Assembly (NCBI RefSeq): GCF_000701785.1
Contig: NZ_KL370825.1
Coordinates: forward strand, 1-64,000
Length of the DNA: 64,000 nucleotides
Reading direction: 5' to 3'
DNA from: Mycoplasmoides alvi ATCC 29626
GTDB lineage: Bacteria; Bacillota_I; Bacilli_A; Mycoplasmatales; Mycoplasmoidaceae
Position numbers and translations under genes: made by a program. A model generated the notes under the pieces. That model was not told the DNA's origin. It searched no databases and worked only from the letters and a program-made list of their open reading frames with translations. How positions within the stretch are numbered: position 1 is the stretch's first letter; every line of letters begins with the position of its first letter. Positions 34,563 through 45,845 of the stretch are shown here, in pieces.

Positions 34563-35454
34563 AAATTTTTTTTAGTTCTATAGCAACTCCATCTTTATCA
34601 TTACTTTTTGAAGTGATATATCTAGCAACTAATTTAGCTGCACTAGATCCATTTTTCATTGCATAACCAAATCTAGCTTTTCTAAGCAATTCAATGTCAT
34701 TTTCTCCGTCCCCAAAACTAATAGTGCTATCCATAGATATGCCATAATAACTCATTAAAAAATCAATAGCATTACCTTTATTTGCAAATTTTGTATTAAT
34801 TTCAATAATATTTCCAGCATTGGGCAAAGACCAATTTCTAACAACAAATGTGTTAAATCTTTGTTTTATGTAATAAACAACATCATCAAGATAACGTGAT
34901 TTTTTTAATTGAAGTAAAACTGTATTAGGATCATTTTTCATGTTAAGTAAATGATTTTTACCATAAAATTGATTTTCAGTTTTGTTAACATCTATTCTAA
35001 ACAATTCATTTAATTCTTGTATTTCTTTTGGTTTATTTGGTTTATTTAGAATGTACATCGCATTATAAGATTCAGCAATTATATTATCAATATGTTTAAA
35101 TATGTTGTCTTCTAGAATTAATTTTCTTATTAATTCTTTATTAAAAACGATATTAATTGGTGATAAATTAGTATCATATGGATGTCAAATGTACGAACCA
35201 TTTAGATTGACTAAAACAGTTTTTAAATTTAATTTTTTATAAATATCTATTGAACCGTGAGCATTTCTTCCCGTAGCAATACAAAATAGATGCCCTTGTT
35301 GACTAATTTTTTTTACTACATCTATTGTAAATTTTGACAATTCAGACTGATCATTTAATAAGGTACCATCAAGATCTGAAATAATTAACATTTGTCTTTT
35401 AAATTGTTTAAGTGTTAAATCTATTTTAACTGATGGTGAAACCGATTTTTTCAT
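34552..35454 (-). CDS. Cof-type HAD-superfamily hydrolase
   Basis: 300 aa with UGA-Trp. Motif I DLDGTLL (nucleophile Asp), motif II ATGRN, and motif III GDGENDIELLRKA; the large cap between them marks the Cof/type IIB group. Such enzymes dephosphorylate sugar phosphates or flavin/pyridoxal phosphates; the substrate cannot be told. The given start lies inside the trpS end (29-bp overlap); an ATG 21 codons later, just before LIISDLDG, is the other candidate. The cof-trpS order matches M. pneumoniae. Confidence 0.9.
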
Positions 35455-36487
35455 ATACAGTACCTAATGTTTTTTTAGCAATTATTTTTGCTTTGTTTTT
35501 ACCTTCATCTAATATTTTTAATATATCATTCTTAGAATATTCTTTTTTTCTATCTTGAATAGTTTTTATTAGTGAAGAAACAATTTTTATTAAGTCTATT
35601 TTAAATTCTCTATAATCTTTATTTTTATATTTTAATTCTATGTTTGAATAATTAATTTCTTTGTTTGTGTTAAATAATTGTTCACGCAACAAATAGTTTA
35701 TTGGATCATTTATTGAACATAAATATATTGTCATTAAATTACTTATATTTGGTTGTTCAGATATATTATATCTAACATTATTTAATGAATCAGTTTTTGC
35801 AGTTTTAATCTTCTCTTCAATTTCTTTCATTGAATCATCTAAAAATATAATTCCTTTTTTATTCTTTGATGATTTTGACATTTTCTTTGTTGGTTCTACT
35901 AAATCCATAATTTTATTGCCTACACTAGCAATAAAAGGTTCTGGAACAATAAATGTTTCTCCATATTTTTTATTAAAGCGTAATGCAATGTCACGTGTTA
36001 ATTCTAAATGTTGCTTTTGATCTATTCCAACAGGAACTAAATGTGGTTGATATAATAAAATATCTGCAGACATTAGAGTTGGATAAATTAGCAAACCTGT
36101 TGGTATTCTTTTTGTATTATTGCTTTGTTGTAAATCCTGGTTTGTAATTTTATTTTTATATTGTGTCATTCTTTCTAATTCACCCAAATTTGTATGGCAC
36201 ATTAATATGTAACCTAATGTAGTGTGTTCACAAACTTGACTTTGAATAAAAATATTAACTTTTTTTGGATTTATTCCACTAGCTAAATAAGTACTTGCAA
36301 TGTTTAAACTATTGCTATTAATTACTTTAGGATCAAAATCCAACGTAATTGCATGTAAGTCTGCAATAAACAAATACATCTCGTAATCATTTTGTAATTT
36401 TACAAAATTACTTATAGACCCTAAGTAATTTCCTAAATGCAATTTTCCACTTGATTGAATGCCCGAAATAGTTCTTTTTAATTTCAT
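35426..36487 (-). CDS. trpS: Tryptophanyl-tRNA synthetase
   Basis: 353 aa. HIGH-like GKLHLGNYLGS, the GLLIYPTLMSADILLYQPHLVPVGIDQKQHLELTRDIA region that binds tryptophan and adenylate, and KMSKS are present. It must charge the tRNA-Trp(UCA) at 46508, and so supports UGA decoding. No T-box leader is seen in the 138-bp gap upstream. It is divergent from spx. Confidence 0.97.
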   Translation of the reverse strand: MKLKRTISGIQSSGKLHLGNYLGSISNFVKLQNDYEMYLFIADLHAITLDFDPKVINSNSLNIASTYLASGINPKKVNIFIQSQVCEHTTLGYILMCHTNLGELERMTQYKNKITNQDLQQSNNTKRIPTGLLIYPTLMSADILLYQPHLVPVGIDQKQHLELTRDIALRFNKKYGETFIVPEPFIASVGNKIMDLVEPTKKMSKSSKNKKGIIFLDDSMKEIEEKIKTAKTDSLNNVRYNISEQPNISNLMTIYLCSINDPINYLLREQLFNTNKEINYSNIELKYKNKDYREFKIDLIKIVSSLIKTIQDRKKEYSKNDILKILDEGKNKAKIIAKKTLGTVYEKIGFTIS

Positions 36488-36625
36488 CTTATATATAAAA
36501 TATCAATTATTTTTATTCTGTAGGTTTTGATTCACAATAATTATTTAAAGTACATTTAAACCTATTTTCTAAAATTAAATTATACTAAATTAGAATAGAA
36601 AATATAGAGGCGGTAATTACTAAAT

Positions 36626-37195
36626 ATGAAAACAAGTAAATTGATTAGTACAAAAAGTCCTTCAGCATTAAATAGTTCAGATGCAAATAAGACTCTATTG
36701 TTAATTACTGCAAGTTGTTCTAGTTGTGTAAGAACAAAGAAGTTTTTTATTGATAACAAATTACCTTATATTGAAATTAATTTTTATACAAAACCAATAC
36801 TAGAAAAACATTTTAAAGACATTCTTAGTTTAACAGAAAATGGTGTTTATGATGTTATTTCAATGCGAAGTAAATATTTAACAAATAATAAAATAGATAT
36901 AAATTCATTAAAAATTTCTGAATTAATTAAATTAGTTCATGAACACCCATCAATTGTTAAAAGACCAATTTTATTACAATATGATAAATCTGGTAATCCA
37001 AAACGATTAATGATTGGTTATAATAGTGTGGATATTCGTGTCTTTTTAAGACCACTTAAAGATATTGAATTTCACAAATCTGATTTTACAACTGAAGATA
37101 ATTCAAAATTTCTTGAATTTCCTGATGATATTTCACCAGTAAGAACTGTACCTAAAAAATCTAAAACTAAAAGTTTAAAAAATTCTTTAAGATAA
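36626..37195 (+). CDS. spx: Spx/ArsC-family regulator with N- and C-terminal extensions
   Basis: 189 aa, while Spx is usually near 131. The core (~22-145) is the thioredoxin-like ArsC/Spx fold with redox motif CSSC at 31-34 and the conserved RPILLQYDKSG and RLMIGYNSVDIRVFL. In Firmicutes Spx binds the RNA polymerase alpha C-terminal domain under thiol stress. A 20-residue N-terminal and a 45-residue polar C-terminal extension are added. GAGGCGG lies upstream. It sits between trpS and nadK, as in M. pneumoniae. Confidence 0.88.
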   Translation: MKTSKLISTKSPSALNSSDANKTLLLITASCSSCVRTKKFFIDNKLPYIEINFYTKPILEKHFKDILSLTENGVYDVISMRSKYLTNNKIDINSLKISELIKLVHEHPSIVKRPILLQYDKSGNPKRLMIGYNSVDIRVFLRPLKDIEFHKSDFTTEDNSKFLEFPDDISPVRTVPKKSKTKSLKNSLR

Positions 37196-37218
37196 GATTG
37201 TTTTGCTTTATTTAGACT

Positions 37219-38013
37219 ATGTCAATAAAAAACACCTTTCAAGTAAAATGTAGTGATTCTCCTAAGGCAATAAAAATTGGAAATAATTTAATTAAAGTCT
37301 TGTCAAAACATTTTTTGCCTTCCAATAATAACAAGCCAGATTATTTATTTTCTGTTGGTGGGGACGGCACTTTTATTAAGCATGCAATTGAATATAATTT
37401 TGCTAATACAAAGATTATTGGTATTAATGGTGGTAATTTGGGTTTTTATAGTTCGTTCAATGAAAAAAATATAAATTTTCTTTTATCTAATTGAAAAAAA
37501 TTAAATTTTGAAAAAATTGATTTAATACAGGTAAAACATAATAACAAACTTCATTTTGGCATAAATGAATTAGCTGTTATTAGTAGCACAGCATATCCAC
37601 TTAAAATTTATTTTAATGATTTTTTTTATGAACAATTTAGAGGTACTGGAGTTTTAATTGGAACTAGAACAGGTAGCACTGGTTATATTAAATCTGCAAA
37701 GGGAGCAATTATTTCTCCTGGAATTGACTGTTTAGAATTTGTTGAATTGCAACCGTTGTTGCATGTAGATTTTTTAACAATTCAATCTCCAATAATATTA
37801 CCTTTAAAAACTAAAATAAAAATTTGCGCAGAAGAAAATTTAAGTGCAAACAAAAATATATCTAAAATTTATTTAGATGGGATTGAAATTGAAAATAATT
37901 TTTCTAATACTTGTGTAGAAATTGAATCAATTAAAAGTAAAGCAAAATTTCTTTTGCCAAATACAATAGAATCATTTATAACTAAATTACAAAAAACTTT
38001 TATAAAAGGTTAA
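37219..38013 (+). CDS. nadK: NAD kinase
   Basis: 264 aa with UGA-Trp. The GGDGT motif in FSVGGDGTFIKHA, the NGGNLGFYS segment and the TGSTGYIKSAKGAIISP loop are those of NAD kinase. It makes NADP from NAD, needed by GapN further along. Tightly followed by the EIIB-like gene (11 bp). Confidence 0.94.
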
Positions 38014-38023
38014 ATTTTGAAAA

Positions 38024-38428
38024 ATGACAAAATTACAAAAATTCATTCTAATTCTTGGTTATATTTTTACATTTGGCATACTTTTTTTTATTTTAAAAAA
38101 AATGGCAAAAAAACAAGCTCAAGTTGTAAATGATTCCTTGATTGTAAGTAATAACATTCCATTTAATATAGATGATTTTATTTTATCATTGGGTGGTTTA
38201 AAAAATATTGCATTTTGTTCTAGCACAATATCTTCTATTAAAATAAAATTATTTGATAAAAGTTTATTTGATGAAATCAAATTTAAAAAATTTAAACCAA
38301 AAGGTTATATGTGAGATGCTGAAAACACCTTAACAATTTTATTTGGTGATTTTTCTTCAGCATTAGAAAAATTTATTAAAAATAAACTTACAAACTATGA
38401 AAATATTAGTCAACAACAAAAAAGCTAA
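38024..38428 (+). CDS. Membrane-anchored PTS EIIB-like protein lacking the phosphorylated Cys
   Basis: 134 aa. One N-terminal membrane helix (residues ~7-25), then a domain of about 80 residues that aligns without gaps to the start of glucose-type EIIB: SLGGLKNIAFCSSTISSIKIKL against E. coli GGKENITNLDACITRLR. The phosphorylated Cys falls on Thr 68; a Cys is found three residues earlier. The end, TLTILFGDFSSALEKFI, fits the EIIB C-terminus. M. genitalium and M. pneumoniae carry an EIIB-like gene at this place after nadK. It overlaps smpB by 32 bp. Family assignment is by eye. Confidence 0.65.
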
Positions 38429-38828
38429 TTTTAATTATTCAATTATTGCAACTTATGAAGCTGGCATTGTTTTAACTGGTAGCGAAGTTAAATCATTAAG
38501 TGAATCACATGGCAATCTTAATGAAGCTTTTGTTATTATTAGAAGAATGGAAATGTTTCTTTTAAATTTTAATATTCCAAAATATAAGTTTAATACAGTT
38601 AAAAATCATGAAGAGACTAGAACTCGCAAATTATTGATGCATAAATATGAAATAAGGAAAATTGAACTTAAGAAAAAGCAAGAAAAATTAACATTAATAC
38701 CTTTAATGATTTATTGGAAAAACAAAAAAATTAAAGTAAAGATAGCTTTAGCTAAAGGTCGAAAAAAACATGATAAACGTGAAATTTTAAAGATGCGCGA
38801 TGATATCAAAACAATAAAATCATATTAA
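38397..38828 (+). CDS. smpB: SsrA-binding protein SmpB
   Basis: 143 aa. The OB-fold start NKKANFNYSIIATYEAGIVLTGSEVKSL, RTRKLLMHKYEI and LTLIPLMIYWKNKKIKVKIALAKGRKKHDKRE are all diagnostic. It works with tmRNA to rescue stalled ribosomes; the tmRNA gene is not in this window. The start lies inside the preceding gene, so the two may be coupled. Confidence 0.97.
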   Translation: MKILVNNKKANFNYSIIATYEAGIVLTGSEVKSLSESHGNLNEAFVIIRRMEMFLLNFNIPKYKFNTVKNHEETRTRKLLMHKYEIRKIELKKKQEKLTLIPLMIYWKNKKIKVKIALAKGRKKHDKREILKMRDDIKTIKSY

Positions 38829-38997
38829 TATTGTTTTTATTATTTTAGTTATGTATTTCTTAATTAAATTTTCCTATGCTACTACATATTAAAATTAAAA
38901 TGTATTTTTAAATTTAAGAAATTTTAATTCCAAATTTTTCTTTTAAAAATTAAAATTAAACTAAATTTGATTTATAAAATTAGTAAATAAATTGATT

Positions 38998-40623
38998 ATG
39001 CATTCTCATAAAAATGATTTAGTCTTCTTTAGAAATAAGAAAAAAAAATTTACTTTTAAATTTTTATTTGTTTCATTTTCCATAATTACGTTAGGAATTT
39101 CAACAATATCCATGATAAGTTGTGGGAATGAGTCAACTAGTGATAAAGAAAGTGGCAATCAAAATCCATCAAATAATAATTCTGATTCTAATACAAATAA
39201 CAATAATAATGGTAATAATTCTAATGATAATGTTGAAGATAATTTAACAAATTCAAATTTAGAATCACAATATTTAGATAAATTAAATAAGGCTTATTTA
39301 AACTTTAATATTATTCCAAAAAGTAGTACAGATTGTTCTTTATTGGAAGCAAAAGAAATTGTTGATGAATCATCACTGCTTAAATATTTTATTTTAAGTG
39401 GATTAGATAGTGACATAACATATACATTTGTTAATGCTGCTATTGATGGAACAGATTACACTTGTTTATTTGTTTCATACAAAATTGCTTATAAATCATA
39501 TACAAGGGATAAACTTATAAAATTAACTGGTTTTGCATTGCCAGATAATTTAACGCAAAAACAAAAAAATACACAAATGCTTAAGAGTCTTGAAAAAAAT
39601 CTAAAAATAATTTCTAATTCAGAAGAAAATGCACCTGATTATAGAAATATAACTGTCATGAATTTTTTAACCTTATTAAGCACAGAACCATGGCAAATAT
39701 ATGATTATTTTGAAATTAATTCAAAAGAATTAGAGGAAATTTATCAATCTAATCCATTTCAGTCAAATGACTGTGACATTAATTTTCAACTTAAAAATGG
39801 TTATAAATTTAATCCTGAAAATCCAACATCTATAGTATTTCAAGTAAAAGTTAAAATTGGGAAAAGAAATAAATATGATAACATTGATACAGATGATCCA
39901 AATTATGTAACTGAAACTTTTGATTATACATTAGATGGATTTAAGTTGGATCCTGAATATATAGGCAAATTAGATGCCCAACCTATTGATAAACTTCCAA
40001 CGCCAGCAAATGCAATTTCATATAAAGGGAAATTAGAAACCTTCAAAATTTCTAACATTAAGAGAACGAATCATCAAAATTATGTAAATGCACAAAATAA
40101 ATTTACTTGAGATGATTTTAAAAAAGAGATAATGTATCATTTACGTTTTTATTTGTATCAAATGTTTAGTGATAATTTTACTGAGATTAATTATTATGTG
40201 AATAATGAAATAGTAAATGAGAAACTTGTTGCAACAGCTGAGGGGATAATAAAAGAAAATAAAACTAATTTTAGTGCATATTTTCAACTTATTAATGATC
40301 GAGATTATACAAATAAATACAACGTGCAAGCTGGTGATAAAATTAAAATTCAATTTGAATATGTTAGTAAAAATTGAAAACCTATTGCTCTTGATTCAGA
40401 AGAAATTTTGCCAGGATTAATAGATAAAAATTTTGATTTTTCTTCTAGTTGCGATTTAATTGGAAAAAATCCATCAAAAATTTTAACAAATACTTTTTTC
40501 TCTTCAATTACATCAGATTCCAAAATGAATTTATCTGTTTTTCAAAATGATAAAAATATTATTTATGTTTCGCCAAATATTATGGAAATTTGATCTTTTG
40601 TTATAAGACAAAGAATAATTTAG
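38998..40623 (+). CDS. Hypothetical surface lipoprotein
   Basis: 541 aa with UGA-Trp codons. Lys-rich start, hydrophobic segment and lipobox MISC-G near residue 40, so it is exported and lipid-anchored. A linker of about 40 residues rich in Asn, Ser and Asp follows, then a mixed globular part without recognised motifs. An in-frame TTG at 38992 is unlikely as start. The upstream gap (169 bp) is AT-only inverted repeats and no clear promoter. It converges on gapN with seven bases between them. Such lipoproteins are the variable surface proteins of mycoplasmas; no function can be given. Confidence 0.8.
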
Positions 40624-40630
40624 ATGTAAT

Positions 40631-42124
40631 TTATTTGTTGATAATTAAACCTTTGTACCTAGTCATAGATAAGATAGTGTCTTCAATTCCTTGTGGTGCC
40701 CCAATTCCAGAATCTTTTATTCCTAAAAATGGAAACAAATCAGGTCCTCTTGATGAAGATTTATTTCAGTTAACTGAACCAACCTCTAATTCTTTAGTAA
40801 TTGTGTGAACTATTTTTTCATTCTTGGTAAATATTGATGCTTGCAAACCATAATTAGACATATTATGAATTTTAATGGCTTCGTTAATATCTTTAACTTC
40901 TAAAATTGGTAAAACTGGCCCAAATTGTTCTTCTCATGCAATTCTCATTTTTTCAGTTACTTTGCTAATTAATGTTGGCACAATAAAATTTCTTTCTCTT
41001 TTGCCTCCAATTTCAATTACTGCATTGTGTTTTTTGGCATCATTTATTAATGATTCAATATATTCTGCTGAATTTAGGTCAACAACAGGAACAATATCAG
41101 GATTTTGAATTGGGTTACCAATAATCAATTTATCAATCCTATTTTTAAGCATTTTTATTAATTCTTTGGCAACAGATTTTAAAACAATTACTCTTTTGAT
41201 TGCAGTACATCTTTGTCCTGAAAATGAAAAAGCCCCTTTAATAATTTCATCTGTAGCTATTTTCAAATCAGCATCAGATAATACAATTGCTGCATCTTTG
41301 CCACCAAGTTCCAAAGAAACATTACCCACTTGGCTCATTGCTAGCAATTCTTTTCCTACTTTTGTTCCGCCTGTGAATGAAATCATAGATATATGAGGAT
41401 TAGTAATTAATGCCTTACTAATTTCATTGCCATAACCAACTACACAATTAATAACTCCCTTTGGCAAACCAGCTTTAATTAATAATTCAGATATTTTAAT
41501 TCCAATTATACTTGCTTGAGTAGCAGGTTTAAAGACAACAGTATTACCACTAACTAATGCTGGAACAATTTTAGCAATTGGAGAATTAACTGGATAATTA
41601 AATGGAGTAATGGCTAAAACAACACCTATTGGTTCACGGGTGAAATAACCAGTTTTATTTTTAATTTTATGGTCTTTTGGACCAATAATTTTTGGTGTTT
41701 TTATTATTTTTTCATAAACCAATATAGTTTCATTAATATATTCAATTGATCGTTTAATTTCATCTAAAGTATCATTAGTAGTTTTGGCAACATGATTAAT
41801 AACTAATTTAGCTAAATCTTTTCGATTGTCTCAGAGAGATTTTGCAAATTTTTGTAAAATCTTTTTTCTTTGACTAAATGATGTTTTAGATCATGAACTA
41901 AATGCTTTATTTGCATCTTCATATGCATTTGTAATATCATTAGCAGACATTGCACATACGCGCCCATCATCTTCTAAATCAATAGGAGATTTAATTGTAA
42001 TTATTTTTTGAGATGCAATTTTTTTATTGCCTATTAATCCACAAACATTTTCTTTTAAATACTCAATGTTAAACCCTTCAGGGGCACAATGGAAACAATC
42101 TTTTTTCTTTTTGTTATTTTGCAT
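40631..42124 (-). CDS. gapN: NADP-dependent non-phosphorylating glyceraldehyde-3-phosphate dehydrogenase
   Basis: 497 aa aldehyde dehydrogenase. FTGGTKVGKEL, LELGGKDAAIVL (catalytic Glu) and GQRCTAIKRV (catalytic Cys ~306) are present. The SGQRCTAIKRV form and the ending with RGPDLFPFLGIKDSGIGAPQG resemble GapN of Streptococcus mutans. It oxidises glyceraldehyde-3-phosphate to 3-phosphoglycerate and makes NADPH without ATP gain, a likely main NADPH source in an organism with little biosynthesis. A Cys/His-rich start (KKDCFHCAPEGF) precedes the normal fold. Another aldehyde dehydrogenase substrate is possible but less likely. Confidence 0.88.
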
Positions 42125-42553
42125 AATCCCTATACCTAACTATCCAAATTAATATTAAACTAATTATATACATATCAAAAAGATAATTTAATTTATTTTT
42201 TTTGCACAAAATATGCTTTATTTTTATAGGCATAAATAAATGTAAGCATATTTTAATACAGAATAATTTGCAAGTTTATACTTAAGACCTAGTTATTATT
42301 TTGTTAATAACTAGATGACTTTCTTTTAACAATATTTTTATTAATTAAAGTCATGTTGTAAATAACTTTATGAACTGTAAAATGTTAATGACATTGATAA
42401 GTACACAATATAACTTTAAGTAGTTAGTGAAATATGTTTATCATATTTCAACAAGATAAGTCTTAAACTAAAATTAGAAATTTATTGCTTTATACATTTT
42501 TAATAAAAGTTTTTGCCTTCTAACTTTTAACAACAAAGAAAGACAAATAACTC
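42125..42553. other. Divergent intergenic region with three perfect inverted repeats
   Basis: No gene is seen. Perfect inverted repeats: AAAATATGCTT (42208-42218) with AAGCATATTTT (42244-42254); CTAGTTATTA (42289-42298) with TAATAACTAG (42305-42314); TGAAATATG (42428-42436) with CATATTTCA (42442-42450). The region must hold the promoters of gapN (minus) and the coiled-coil gene (plus). None of the hairpins is followed by a clear T run, so they may be operators or leader structures. Confidence 0.5.
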
Positions 42554-43324
42554 ATGAACACAAATAATACTAACAAATCTTTAAAAACACCTATTAACAC
42601 AAAGAAAAAATGAAAAAAAATTATCTTAGGATCATCTTTGGGACTTTTATCATTAGGTGTTATAGCATCAACAACTATGGCAATTATTACTTCAACTTCA
42701 CTAACGCAGAAAAATGATGTTATTAAAAAGGAAACATCAACAAATAATTTATTACAAAAAGAAATTCAATTAATAACAAACAAACAAGAATTAATAAATT
42801 CAGAATTGAAAGATTTAAGTAATCAATTAAGTCAAGAAAGGATAAATAATAGTGATCTAAGTGCGGAAAATGAAAAATTAATTAAATTAATTCAAAATCA
42901 AGAGCAAATGATAGAAAAGACTAAACAAAATATTGCTGATTTAGAACTTCAAGCTAAAAATTTAACTTCCAAAGTTGAATTAGCTGAAAGTGAAAAAACT
43001 AATTTATCTATTCGACTTTCAAATCAAATTAAACTAAATGAAAGCTTGCTTGCTCAACAAAACAATACTATGGCAGAAATTATTACACTGATTTCTAATA
43101 ACAAGGTTTTAAAAAATTTAAATATTGGAACATTAGATAATGGTTCTGATGCAGCAATAGTTCAAAGAGTACTTTCATTCATTCCACAAAATCGTTTTGG
43201 TTTGCAAATTAATCGAGCAGTAATTATAAGCAACAATATGCTTGATAGAGCTTTTGTTCTAATTTCTGTAGGATCAAACAATGCAATTGATATATTAAGT
43301 GTTAATTACATTGTTCGCCAATAA
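42554..43324 (+). CDS. Hypothetical membrane-anchored coiled-coil protein
   Basis: 256 aa with UGA-Trp near residue 20. A short basic N-terminal part, one hydrophobic segment (~25-48, IILGSSLGLLSLGVIASTTMAIIT) and no lipobox Cys, so a signal anchor or cleaved signal. Residues ~55-165 are a long heptad-like helix rich in Gln, Leu, Lys, Glu and Asn, a probable coiled coil. A C-terminal domain of about 80 residues ends in AIDILSVNYIVRQ. I do not recognise the family. It stands alone, flanked by hairpin-rich gaps. Confidence 0.75.
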
Positions 43325-43360
43325 CTCAATAACTAAAATTTAAAAAAATTATTAAATTAT

Positions 43361-43442
43361 AATTCCCTAACTTAACTTTAGGAAATTCTTAGAGGGACAT
43401 TCTAGGAATATGCATCCATAAAAAACAATGGATGCATATTTT
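43361..43442 (+). terminator. Three consecutive stem-loops, the last a likely terminator
   Basis: AATTCCCTAA/TTAGGAAATT (43361-43387, one mismatch), TTCTTAGA/TCTAGGAA (43386-43408, one G-T) and ATATGCATCCAT/ATGGATGCATAT (43408-43439, 12 bp perfect, 8-nt loop) follow each other directly. A short T run comes after the last. Most simply a terminator for the coiled-coil gene. Confidence 0.6.
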
Positions 43443-43688
43443 ATGTATTTAATGGCTTTAATTTAAGGTTTCACTAATTAAATAATTTAATGCTAGTTTT
43501 TTAATCCACAATTTGTCTAGGCATTTTATTAATTAAGTCAAACTTTATTTAATTCTTACTTTCTTTTATTTCTTTATAAACTCTAAACTTATTTTTTTAA
43601 TAATTTTGCAATTTCACTAATATTTTTTTCCTTGATTAAACAATAAATTAATTTAAGTTTCTTTCCAATTAGTTAAATGTTTATACAT

Positions 43689-43732
43689 TATAATCTTTAA
43701 TGTACTCCTTAGTTTGGTAAGGGGCACTTTTT
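43689..43732 (+). terminator. Terminator-like hairpin directly after a TATAAT
   Basis: GTACTCCTTA (43702-43711) pairs with TAAGGGGCAC (43718-43727), with one mismatch and one G-T pair, followed by five T. TATAAT at 43689-43694 would start transcription at the foot of the hairpin. It could stop read-through into dnaK. Confidence 0.55.
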
Positions 43733-43833
43733 ATGTCTTAATATCAAGTTAAAATCTTTTTTATAAAAGATATTTTTATCAACAAAATTTAAATACAATC
43801 TAAGATTAACTTTAGTTTAAAAATATTTGTTAT

Positions 43834-43860
43834 TTAGCACTTTATTAAGTTTAGTGCTAA
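43834..43860 (+). promoter_or_regulatory. CIRCE operator (HrcA binding site)
   Basis: TTAGCACTT, nine bases, TAGTGCTAA: eight of nine positions in each arm match the CIRCE consensus TTAGCACTC-N9-GAGTGCTAA. It lies just upstream of the dnaK -10. HrcA bound here would block transcription, so dnaK should be heat inducible. hrcA itself is not in the window. Confidence 0.9.
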
Positions 43861-43877
43861 TTTTTAAAAAAAAGATA

Positions 43878-43883
43878 TATAAT
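43878..43883 (+). promoter_or_regulatory. dnaK promoter -10 element
   Basis: A perfect TATAAT 17 bp behind the CIRCE element and about 70 bp before the start codon. The -35 region coincides with the CIRCE right arm and has no consensus, as is usual in mycoplasmas. Confidence 0.65.
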
Positions 43884-43928
43884 ACTTTTGCATAACTTAA
43901 AATTTATTCCTAATAAATTTGTTTTTAA

Positions 43929-45731
<1,803 letters not shown>

Positions 45732-45764
45732 TTTCACTGTATTAGTTAATCAATAAATAAAATT

Positions 45765-45799
45765 AAAACACAATCTTGGTGATCAAGATTGTGTTTTTT
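45765..45799 (+). terminator. Strong intrinsic terminator after dnaK
   Basis: AAAACACAATCTTG (45765-45778) and CAAGATTGTGTTTT (45784-45797) form a perfect 14-bp stem with a 5-nt loop, ending in six T. A TATAAT (45801-45806) follows at once and probably starts the next transcript. Confidence 0.92.
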
Positions 45800-45845
45800 G
45801 TATAATTTCTTGCAATTAAGTGTATTAATTAAGAGATTTATTTTT

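Larger units (their letters stand above)
43325..43833. other. Hairpin-rich non-coding region between the coiled-coil gene and dnaK
   Basis: No gene is visible. It contains three hairpins in a row (43361-43440), about 250 bp of very AT-rich DNA, and a further terminator-like hairpin at 43702-43732 that directly follows a TATAAT. The dnaK control region begins at 43834. Confidence 0.5.

Noticed and set aside
36488-36625. T-box leader upstream of trpS, and likewise hisS and aspS
   Set aside because: The gaps are short and show neither a T-box sequence (TGGNACCGCG) nor a specifier stem with terminator.
38881-38990. Inverted repeat AATTAAAAT / ATTTTAATT between smpB and the lipoprotein
   Set aside because: Only A and T bases in very AT-rich DNA; expected by chance.
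40590-40808. Plus-strand frames within 40590-41396
   Set aside because: They are the antisense of gapN, whose aldehyde dehydrogenase motifs are unmistakable on the minus strand.
45789-45845. Longer N-terminus for the three-helix membrane protein
   Set aside because: The upstream in-frame start lies within the dnaK terminator hairpin and before the probable TATAAT promoter, so it could not be on the gene's own transcript.
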